A stretch of 5,755 nt of DNA from assembly GCA_003518745.1 (NCBI GenBank), contig DOYB01000029.1:2748-8502 (forward strand). Reading direction: 5' to 3'. The translations under genes and the position numbers were made by a program. Under the pieces are notes generated by a model. That model made no database searches, was not told the DNA's origin, and worked only from the letters and a program-made list of their open reading frames with translations. Position 1 is the stretch's first letter. Every line of letters begins with the position of its first letter. The stretch comes from Selenomonas sp. GTDB taxonomy: Bacteria > Bacillota > Negativicutes > Selenomonadales > Selenomonadaceae. Below, one piece after another: positions 1 to 5,062 of the stretch.

Positions 1-194
1 CCACCAACGGAAAGTATGAATTCCCCGGGGTAAAAACGCATTAAGGGCTTTTTCTCTATTGGGTCAAGGGCAATAGATGTGACCCTTCCATAATTCAATG
101 GGACTATATTGCCATCTATATTCCGTCTCGCCCTGCAACGGCCTGTCTGTCCAATGGAAAGTTCGCAGTGGTGAGGGCAAATTCTGCATTTCAT
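1..194 (-). CDS. amrS: AmmeMemoRadiSam system radical SAM enzyme, N-terminal part (runs off the window)
   Basis: The first 64 codons of a radical SAM gene are visible; the rest lies beyond position 1. The protein begins MKCRICPHHCELS and carries the family's N-terminal cysteine cluster (C3, C6, C10, then C20 in a G-R-C context). A 'YGRVTSIALDPIEKKPL' stretch and a 'FYPGEFILSVGG' stretch follow, which in this family immediately precede the CxxxCxxC [4Fe-4S]/SAM motif. That radical SAM motif itself is not in the window, so catalytic competence cannot be judged. The ATG (194-192) overlaps the TGA of the upstream Memo-AMMECR1 gene (193-191) as ATGA, which points to translational coupling; a GAGGTG sits about 11 bases upstream inside that gene. 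Family members act with Memo and AMMECR1 proteins, but the reaction is not something I can state. The identity rests on gene context plus the N-terminal motifs and is fairly secure despite the truncation. Confidence 0.88.
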   Translation of the reverse strand, partial: MKCRICPHHCELSIGQTGRCRARRNIDGNIVPLNYGRVTSIALDPIEKKPLMRFYPGEFILSVG

Positions 195-1579
195 GTATGC
201 CGCACCACCTCAAAGCGCCAAAGCTGTATCTCGTCCCTTGGGCCTATATTCCCCTTTTTGCGGGCAATGGCAATCTGTTCCTCAACAGTGTCTATGCCTG
301 AAAGGTCAGGTAGCAGCAGTCCTCTCCGGCCGTTGCTTTCCACTATTACTCCATAGCGCTTTACGTCCAGCTCATCGGTTGAAAAAATCCGTTCCGGCTC
401 GGAAAGCACATCCACGCTGTAGACCAAATCTTCCAGCTCAGTTTCCTCCACGGGGGAAAACCTTGGGTCCCGTGAGCAGGCTGAAACCGCATTCTGCACG
501 ATTTCCTCAGCCAAGGAGTCACGAGTGGGCATAATAGTTCCGATACAACCTCTAAGCTGGCCGTCCTTCTTTAAGGAGACAAATGCTCCCGCGGCTCTCT
601 CTTTCAGCTCTTTTGGAAGATTTTCCGGCAGTTCCTCAAGGATTCTATGTGTCTTTACATAGGTTTCAAGACTGAGCCTGGCCAATCGTACCAGAGCATC
701 CTCCTTTGCCTTTCGGGCTTCCATAACTTCCCTTTGCTGGCGGAGGTACTGTTCTCCTATGTTTCTGGATTCATCACGACCTGCTGCCAATAACCAGGCA
801 ACTCCGTAGCCCACGCCAAAGGGGCCTTCATAGGAAAGCAGCTCGCTTTCCACCCCGCGGCGATCCAATGCCCCTGCCATTATCCAAAAGGATCTCAGGC
901 CGCATTCCGATGCCTTCTCACAAAGCTCAGCGTCCATGGACAGGAGTGAAAGAAAGTCCCCTTCTCCAAGATACGTTGTGACCTGCCTGTCAAAAACAGG
1001 ACCCTCCGGAACAAATCCATAAGGTCCGTCCTCCTTCAACTTATGGGAAAGATCCCCGCTTGCGATGAAAACCACCCTGCGGTTAAGTTTTTCAGCAGTT
1101 TGGGCAATATACTGTCCCAATCGGTAATGCTCCTTTGCCGGAAGTCCCGACAGGCCTATCCGCACCAGCTTGCAGTTCATTGAATGCTCCTGCAGGAACC
1201 TGAGCGGTATCATGGTTCCATGGTCAAGAGCCGCGGAACGTTCCCCCAATGTACCGGCAGAAAGCCCCTTCTTACCGCATAAATCCGAAAGCTCCTTTAC
1301 GAACTCTGAATCATATTCAGCCTCAAGCTCTACCTCAGGCGCGCGGAACTGGGCAAAGCTTCCCTTTGCCTTTTCTCCGGGGGAAATGTGAAAATAATCC
1401 GCATACATAACGGAATGAGGACTTGTCAACACGATGGTATCAGGCCTAAGAGCTGCGGTCCGCTGCATTACATTTCTGAACGAGTCAATGGTGTCCTGTA
1501 TCTTACTTTCCTCGCCCTTCCCTATTTCGGGCAGGATAATCGGCGGATGAGGCACCGCCATGGCTGCAAGAATTCCCAT
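191..1579 (-). CDS. Memo-like / AMMECR1 fusion protein (AmmeMemoRadiSam proteins B and A in one chain)
   Basis: A 462-residue two-domain protein. Residues 1 to about 265 are a Memo/LigB-type (class III extradiol dioxygenase-like) domain. Likely metal-site positions are visible: H11 in 'PHPPII', H55 in 'SPHS', H120 in 'LDHGT', 'SGDLSH' at 174-179, and C226 in a C-G context as in Memo proteins. A charged linker (about 268-292) leads to the AMMECR1 domain, whose hallmark 'LRGCIGT' lies at 342-348, followed by 'RDPRFSPV' and a C-terminal 'LWRFEVV'. In many genomes these are separate A and B proteins; here they are fused, as in some Clostridia. The start is the ATG at 1579-1577 because AGGAG lies 8 bases upstream and the protein then begins directly with the Memo core 'MGILAAMAVPHPP'. 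A longer in-frame ATG at 1630 would add 17 residues encoded by the inverted repeat of the RNA element and has no support. It is followed by the radical SAM partner with an ATGA overlap. The substrate is unknown. Confidence 0.93.
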   Translation of the reverse strand: MGILAAMAVPHPPIILPEIGKGEESKIQDTIDSFRNVMQRTAALRPDTIVLTSPHSVMYADYFHISPGEKAKGSFAQFRAPEVELEAEYDSEFVKELSDLCGKKGLSAGTLGERSAALDHGTMIPLRFLQEHSMNCKLVRIGLSGLPAKEHYRLGQYIAQTAEKLNRRVVFIASGDLSHKLKEDGPYGFVPEGPVFDRQVTTYLGEGDFLSLLSMDAELCEKASECGLRSFWIMAGALDRRGVESELLSYEGPFGVGYGVAWLLAAGRDESRNIGEQYLRQQREVMEARKAKEDALVRLARLSLETYVKTHRILEELPENLPKELKERAAGAFVSLKKDGQLRGCIGTIMPTRDSLAEEIVQNAVSACSRDPRFSPVEETELEDLVYSVDVLSEPERIFSTDELDVKRYGVIVESNGRRGLLLPDLSGIDTVEEQIAIARKKGNIGPRDEIQLWRFEVVRHT

Positions 1580-1587
1580 ATCCAATT

Positions 1588-1592
1588 CTCCT
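1588..1592 (-). promoter_or_regulatory. Ribosome binding site of the Memo-AMMECR1 gene
   Basis: AGGAG (within AAGGAGAA) ends 8 bases before the ATG at 1579. It decides the start against the in-frame ATG at 1630, which has no comparable site and lies inside the structured element. Only about 30 bases separate the start codon from the element's 3' edge, so folding of the element could influence access to this site. Confidence 0.8.
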
Positions 1593-1610
1593 TTTCCATA
1601 TCCCCAAAAA

Positions 1611-1624
1611 ATAAATGGGAATTT
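1611..1624. repeat. Terminal inverted repeat, left copy
   Basis: ATAAATGGGAATTT is the exact reverse complement of 2060-2073, giving a 14 bp perfect match 435 bases apart. A second matching block (atcgtc, 1634-1639, against gacgat, 2045-2050) continues the inverted symmetry inward after an internal loop. No target-site duplication is visible at the outer edges (…ccccaaaaa before, cctaatag… after), which weakens but does not exclude a transposon reading. Confidence 0.85.
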
Positions 1625-1650
1625 GCGCATTAGATCGTCTCATCAGTCCA

Positions 1651-1668
1651 GGTGGAAATTTTTTCGGC
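1651..1668 (-). repeat. 3' strand of the second long internal stem (pairs with 1801-1818)
   Basis: On the minus strand GCCGAAAAAATTTCCACC pairs with GGTGGAAAGTTTTTCGGC at 1818-1801: 17 of 18 positions match, with a single G/A opposition. The stem encloses about 130 bases containing a 9 bp inner pairing (1768-1776 with 1678-1686) and two short hairpins. It forms the 3' arm of the predicted RNA. Confidence 0.75.
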
Positions 1669-1800
1669 TTCCACTAACGAACTGTCCTGTCAGGTTGTAC
1701 TTTTCTTGTCCACCCGGCGGTTACCACGCCTCACGCAACGAGGTTCACTTTTCTAGATGATGCCTACGACAGTCCGCCCTTTCAGGGTTGGGTAGTTCCA

Positions 1801-1818
1801 GCCGAAAAACTTTCCACC
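1801..1818 (-). repeat. 5' strand of the second long internal stem (pairs with 1651-1668)
   Basis: Partner of 1651-1668. It begins about 41 bases after the 5' arm of the element closes, so the two arms are separate domains joined by a purine-rich single-stranded linker (GGAGAAATGACAACACTACC and following bases on the minus strand). Confidence 0.75.
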
Positions 1819-1883
1819 TTCCCTTCTCGGTAGTGTTGTCATTTCTCCGGGAGGGGTGGGGATGTCCATAAGCGGAGCTTTGG

Positions 1884-2009
1884 CATTTTGCGTGAAGAAA
1901 AATTTTTTAGCCTACGGACAATCGTCCAAAAACGGCATCGTTCAACCGAAGGGCGTTTAGACGTTTTTGGCTGCTGAGTTATAGGGCTAAAAAATTTTTT
2001 AGCAAAATG
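1884..2009 (-). repeat. Long AU-rich hairpin arm with an 18-base palindrome
   Basis: Two pairings stack here: 2009-2002 with 1891-1884 (CATTTTGC/GCAAAATG, 8 bp) and 1999-1985 with 1912-1898 (15 bp, A/T-rich with a GGC end). The apex holds a 9 bp stem (1970-1962 with 1934-1926, CCAAAAACG/CGTTTTTGG) closed by a 27-base loop. The sequence at 1986-2003 is also a perfect 18-base palindrome, so it can fold on itself or pair with its partner at 1898-1912. Confidence 0.7.
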
Positions 2010-2059
2010 TCTAGGTGGAGCGTTGGACATCCCTACCCCGAGCGGACGATTAGCCATAT

Positions 2060-2073
2060 AAATTCCCATTTAT
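2060..2073. repeat. Terminal inverted repeat, right copy
   Basis: AAATTCCCATTTAT is the exact reverse complement of 1611-1624. On the minus strand it forms the 5' edge of the structured element, 27 bases after the last base of the rfbD stop codon. Confidence 0.85.
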
Positions 2074-2077
2074 CCTA

Positions 2078-2083
2078 ATAGTA
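2078..2083 (-). promoter_or_regulatory. Possible -10 box for the RNA element
   Basis: TACTAT on the minus strand matches 4 of 6 bases of TATAAT and lies in an A/T-rich stretch between the rfbD stop and the element. Initiation 5 to 8 bases downstream would fall at or very near 2073, the first base of the inverted repeat. No good -35 box is visible; the best is GGGACA inside the end of rfbD at a poor spacing of about 20 bases. This is a suggestion only. Confidence 0.3.
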
Positions 2084-2099
2084 TTGAATTTATTTCCTG

Positions 2100-2957
2100 C
2101 TATTGTCCCTGAAGAGCCGCCAGTTCAATCAAATATCTCCCCACCGCGTCCTTCCAGTTGGGAAGCCTATTGAAGCCCGCATCATCCAGACACTTTTTGC
2201 TCATTCTGGAATTCTTCGGCCGTACTGCCTTGGTGGGGTATTCCGTAGAGGCTACCGGAATAACCTTCGTTTTCCGACCAACCTGCCTGAATGTCTCCGC
2301 AGCCAGCTCAGCCCATGAGCAGATTCCCTCGTTGGTAGCATGATAAACACCATATTTTTCTGTTCCTGCCATTTCCACCAGCAGCTTCGCCAAATCCACC
2401 GTATAGGTTGGAGAACCCACCTGATCATCCACGACCCTCAGTTCATCATGGGTCTCGCTAAGCTTCAGCATAGTGCGGATAAAATTCTTCCCATTTATGC
2501 CAAATACCCAGGATATGCGCACGATGAAATACTTCTCCATTATTTCCCGTACATATTCCTCGCCTGCAAGCTTAGATTTTCCATAGGCATTCTGCGGTGC
2601 CTTTGGCGCGTCGGGTTCATAAAAAGCTTCACCTGTTCCAGGGAAAACGTAGTCAGTGCTAATGTAAATGAGTTTAGCATCTATTTCCCTGCAAAGCTCC
2701 GCGATACAGCGAGTTGCCTCGCCGTTTACAGCCATCGCGGCCTCCGGCTCATCCTCAGCCTTGTCAACTGCTGTGTATGCGGCGCAGTGAACGACCACAT
2801 CCGGCATATAGTCGAGGATGCGCTTTCTCATTGCCTCCGCGTCAGTCAAAGGAAAATCCTGACGAGTTGTACCCGTCGCGTCTATTCCCCTATTTGTAAG
2901 CTCTCTCATCACATCGAATCCCAGCTGTCCGCCAAAACCCGTGACCAGCACCTTCAT
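2100..2957 (-). CDS. rfbD: dTDP-4-dehydrorhamnose reductase
   Basis: A 285-residue cytosolic reductase of the extended short-chain dehydrogenase family. It makes dTDP-L-rhamnose from dTDP-4-dehydro-L-rhamnose with NAD(P)H, the last step of rhamnose donor synthesis for cell-surface glycans. The nucleotide-binding loop 'TGFGGQLG' (6-13) lies directly after the first strand. 'CAAYTAVDKAE' (58-68) is a family signature. The catalytic set is intact: T101-D-Y103 in 'STDYVF' and Y125-G-K-S-K129. 'SWVFGINGKNFIRTML' marks the substrate region. The length is usual for the family. The start at 2957 is chosen because GGGGAGG lies 7 bases upstream and the protein then begins at the Rossmann strand 'MKVLVTG'; an in-frame ATG at 2990 would add 11 residues without a ribosome site. 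No rfbA, rfbB or rfbC accompanies it here, so the rest of the pathway must be elsewhere. It follows ligA by 74 bases. Confidence 0.92.
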   Translation of the reverse strand: MKVLVTGFGGQLGFDVMRELTNRGIDATGTTRQDFPLTDAEAMRKRILDYMPDVVVHCAAYTAVDKAEDEPEAAMAVNGEATRCIAELCREIDAKLIYISTDYVFPGTGEAFYEPDAPKAPQNAYGKSKLAGEEYVREIMEKYFIVRISWVFGINGKNFIRTMLKLSETHDELRVVDDQVGSPTYTVDLAKLLVEMAGTEKYGVYHATNEGICSWAELAAETFRQVGRKTKVIPVASTEYPTKAVRPKNSRMSKKCLDDAGFNRLPNWKDAVGRYLIELAALQGQ

Positions 2958-2964
2958 CCCAAAA

Positions 2965-2971
2965 CCTCCCC
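2965..2971 (-). promoter_or_regulatory. rfbD: Ribosome binding site of rfbD
   Basis: GGGGAGG ends 7 bases before the ATG at 2957. It falls inside the coding part of the longer alternative frame, so it favours the shorter protein. Confidence 0.75.
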
Positions 2972-2991
2972 AAAGTATCTTCCATGGCAAA

Positions 2992-3011
2992 CCCTCCCCT
3001 CACGGGGAAGG
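2992..3011 (-). terminator. GC-rich hairpin between ligA and rfbD; weak terminator or processing site
   Basis: On the minus strand CCTTCCCC-GTGA-GGGGAGGG forms an 8 bp stem (one G-U) capped by a GNRA-type GUGA tetraloop, 20 bases after the ligA stop. Only three U residues follow before GCC, so it is a poor intrinsic terminator. It may attenuate transcription or protect the ligA mRNA 3' end while letting some readthrough into rfbD. Confidence 0.5.
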
Positions 3012-3031
3012 CTCATTTGAATACAGACGAT

Positions 3032-5056
3032 TCAGCCCTCTATCAATCCCTTCAATTCCGCCTCGGTAATTACCGCAATCCCAAGCTCCTTCGCCTTCTG
3101 CAGCTTACTGCCTGCCGCCTCGCCGGCCACAAGGTAATCTGTTTTCCTCGAAACACTTCCCGTCACGCGACCCCCATGAGCTTCTATAAGCTCTGCCGCT
3201 TCCTTTCGTTCAAGAGTAGGCAAAGTTCCCGTTATCACAAAGGTCTTGCCTTCAAGACTTCGTCCCGTGGGAACCTCCTCCGTCGCTTCCATGGAAAGAC
3301 CAAGTTTTTTCAGTTCCTGAAGCATTTTTATATTGTCTTCGTCTGAAAAATATTCCCTTATATGTCGGGCACTTATCTCCCCCATATCCTGAACATCCAA
3401 GATATCCTCAAGAGACGCCGCCCGCAACTTCTCAATAGAGCCGAACCGAGCAATGAGATCCCTCGCGGCAGCCCGCCCGATGCCTGAAATCCCCAACCCC
3501 GTCAGAAGCTGTCTGGGATGATTTGACTTGCTCTCCTCTATAGTATTCAGCAGCTTGTCAGTATTTTTCTCCTTGCCTAATATACCCTTCTTTATAAGCT
3601 CCTCGCGATATTCCCTCAATCGGTATATATCCGCGATGTTCCGAAGGTATCCATCTTCTATAAGCTGGTGGATATAGGCCATTCCAAAGCCCTTTATATC
3701 CATAGCGTTCCGGCTCACGAAATTCAGGATATGGTTCTCAAGCTGAGCAGGACAGCTTGGATTCGTGCATTTTATATCAGCCGTGTTTTCCTCACGTTCC
3801 GCGGAATGTCCACAGACAGGGCAAACATTGCCAATTAGATACGGAACCGCTGTATCAGGACGCAGTTCCTTGACCACTGACTTCACCTTCGGAATAATCT
3901 CACCGGACTTATATACTTTGAGCGTGTCCCCTATGCGTATGTCCAATTCGTCTATGAAATCCTGATTGTGCAGCGTTGCCCTCTCCACTGTTGTCCCGCA
4001 AAGCCTTATTGGGTCAAACACCGCGGTAGGTGTAATGCGTCCCGTACGTCCAACTGACAATTCAATGCTGCGGAGGACAGTTTCCTTTTCCTCCGGTGGA
4101 TATTTATAGGCAACCGCCCAGCGGGGAACCTTTGAGGTTGCGCCCACCTGTTCCCTGGCACGAAAATCATTTAGCTTTACAACTGCCCCATCTATGTCAT
4201 AGGGAAGCTTCCCTCTGGATTCTCCTATGTCTTCAATGGCCTGCCAAACCTCTTCCTCGGTATGACAAAGCCTATACCCATGTATGACCTTGATTCCCTG
4301 TGCCTTCATGAATTCATAGGCCTCCGTATGGGTGGAAAAACTCCTGCCTTCAGCCCTCTGGAGATTGAAAACAAACATGGACAGATGGCGCTCCTTAGTG
4401 ACGCGGCTGTCCAACTGCCTGAGTGTTCCTGCCGCGCAGTTCCTCGGATTCGCGAAGGGCTTCATTCCCAGAAGCTCCTGTCTTTCATTTACGGCATCAA
4501 AGGCGGCATTTTCCATGTAGACCTCGCCGCGCACCTCGAAATAGGGCAGCTTCTCCTTAAGGCTCTGCCGCACGTCATCTATGACACGGGCATTTTCAGT
4601 AACGTCCTCACCCTGAAGTATCCCATCGCCTCTGGTGACCGCCCTTATAAGTTCGCCATTTTCATAGCGAAGGGCCAGTGACAGCCCGTCAATCTTTTCC
4701 TCCACCACGAACTCCGGAGAACCGAACTGCCCAATCATATCCTTTACGAATTCCCCTACCTCATTACGGGAAAAAACGTCCTGGAGAGATAGCATCGGAA
4801 CATCGTGCTTGACCAGAACACCGGCCTCACGCTTGGCCTTGCCGCCCACTATCTGGGTCGGCGAGGTTTTCGTGATAAGCTCGGGGAATTCTGCCTCTAT
4901 GGCCTTGAGCCGCAGCATCAGCTGATCATATTCATAGTCGGAAATCTCAGGCGCGTCCTCTTCATAATACCTTTTATTGTGATGACGGATTTCCTTCCTT
5001 AGAGCATTCAGTTCCTTCTTTATTTCCTGAATGGTGCTTCCCTGTTCATTAGCCAT
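3032..5056 (-). CDS. ligA: NAD+-dependent DNA ligase
   Basis: A complete 674-residue bacterial replicative ligase, which seals nicks between Okazaki fragments and after repair using NAD+. Domain Ia (about 8-65) has the nicotinamide-binding 'RYYEEDAPEISDYEYD'. The adenylation domain has the nucleophilic lysine K121 in 'EEKIDG', and further family blocks 'RGEVYM' (176-181), 'NPRNCAAGTLRQ' (203-214), 'DIDGAVVK' (287-294) and 'WAVAYKYP' (313-320). The OB fold carries 'VGRTGRITPTAVFDP'. The zinc finger cysteines are C412, C415, C430 and C435. Helix-hairpin-helix repeats span about 515-575. A C-terminal BRCT domain runs from about 600 to 674 ('GKTFVITGTL', 'GGRVTGSVSRKTDYLVAGE'). All expected domains are present and intact. 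The ATG lies six bases after the stop of the EAL gene and has no strong ribosome site close by (GGAG is about 17 bases upstream), suggesting translational coupling. Confidence 0.97.
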   Translation of the reverse strand: MANEQGSTIQEIKKELNALRKEIRHHNKRYYEEDAPEISDYEYDQLMLRLKAIEAEFPELITKTSPTQIVGGKAKREAGVLVKHDVPMLSLQDVFSRNEVGEFVKDMIGQFGSPEFVVEEKIDGLSLALRYENGELIRAVTRGDGILQGEDVTENARVIDDVRQSLKEKLPYFEVRGEVYMENAAFDAVNERQELLGMKPFANPRNCAAGTLRQLDSRVTKERHLSMFVFNLQRAEGRSFSTHTEAYEFMKAQGIKVIHGYRLCHTEEEVWQAIEDIGESRGKLPYDIDGAVVKLNDFRAREQVGATSKVPRWAVAYKYPPEEKETVLRSIELSVGRTGRITPTAVFDPIRLCGTTVERATLHNQDFIDELDIRIGDTLKVYKSGEIIPKVKSVVKELRPDTAVPYLIGNVCPVCGHSAEREENTADIKCTNPSCPAQLENHILNFVSRNAMDIKGFGMAYIHQLIEDGYLRNIADIYRLREYREELIKKGILGKEKNTDKLLNTIEESKSNHPRQLLTGLGISGIGRAAARDLIARFGSIEKLRAASLEDILDVQDMGEISARHIREYFSDEDNIKMLQELKKLGLSMEATEEVPTGRSLEGKTFVITGTLPTLERKEAAELIEAHGGRVTGSVSRKTDYLVAGEAAGSKLQKAKELGIAVITEAELKGLIEG

Positions 5057-5062
5057 GACCTG

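Larger units (their letters stand above)
1611..2073 (-). ncRNA. Large structured RNA candidate or inverted-repeat element, family unknown
   Basis: This 463-base stretch has no credible protein gene but shows nested long-range complementarity. Counted 5' to 3' on the minus strand (nucleotide 1 = position 2073), the pairings are: nt 1-14 with 450-463 (closing stem, perfect); 24-29 with 435-440; 35-38 with 218-221 and 41-50 with 206-215; 65-72 with 183-190 and 75-89 with 162-176; 104-112 with 140-148; 256-263 plus 265-273 with 406-414 plus 416-423 (one G/A mismatch); and 298-306 with 388-396 (one GU). Small hairpins include 287-290/294-297 and 331-334/342-345. These define a closing stem with two large arms. 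Several pairings of 14 or more bases are far beyond chance in 463 bases. The minus strand is preferred because flanking genes, the candidate promoter and the trailing U-run all point that way, but perfect stems alone do not fix the strand. It could be an ornate standalone RNA, a giant 5' leader, or a non-autonomous mobile element. I do not recognise the family. Confidence 0.6.

Noticed and set aside
98..534. Plus-strand open frames of 60 to 113 codons opposite the AmmeMemoRadiSam genes
   Set aside because: They are antisense shadows of strongly supported minus-strand genes, with no ribosome sites or recognisable domains.
1639..1646. CTGATGAG on the minus strand, resembling part of a hammerhead ribozyme core
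   Set aside because: No GAAA core partner with flanking stems in the right arrangement could be found, so the eight bases are probably coincidence.
1839..2069. A 76-codon minus-strand open frame (starts MGIYMANRPLGVG)
   Set aside because: It lies wholly within the structured element, crosses both strands of its main stems, has no ribosome site and gives a basic, low-complexity protein with no recognisable fold; the stems explain the sequence better.
1611..2073. Group II intron, group I intron or retron RNA
   Set aside because: No group II domain V hairpin, no group I P7-type core blocks, and no reverse transcriptase or maturase nearby; both flanking genes are intact, so nothing is being interrupted.
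1611..2073. HEARO/omega RNA of an IscB-type system
   Set aside because: No IscB or other HNH/RuvC protein follows the element in the window. I cannot rule out a standalone copy without a covariance-model scan, so this is unproven rather than disproved.
2340..3020. A 226-codon plus-strand open frame opposite rfbD
   Set aside because: rfbD on the minus strand has all family motifs; the plus-strand translation is rich in Cys, His and Ser, with no fold I can recognise, typical of an antisense shadow.
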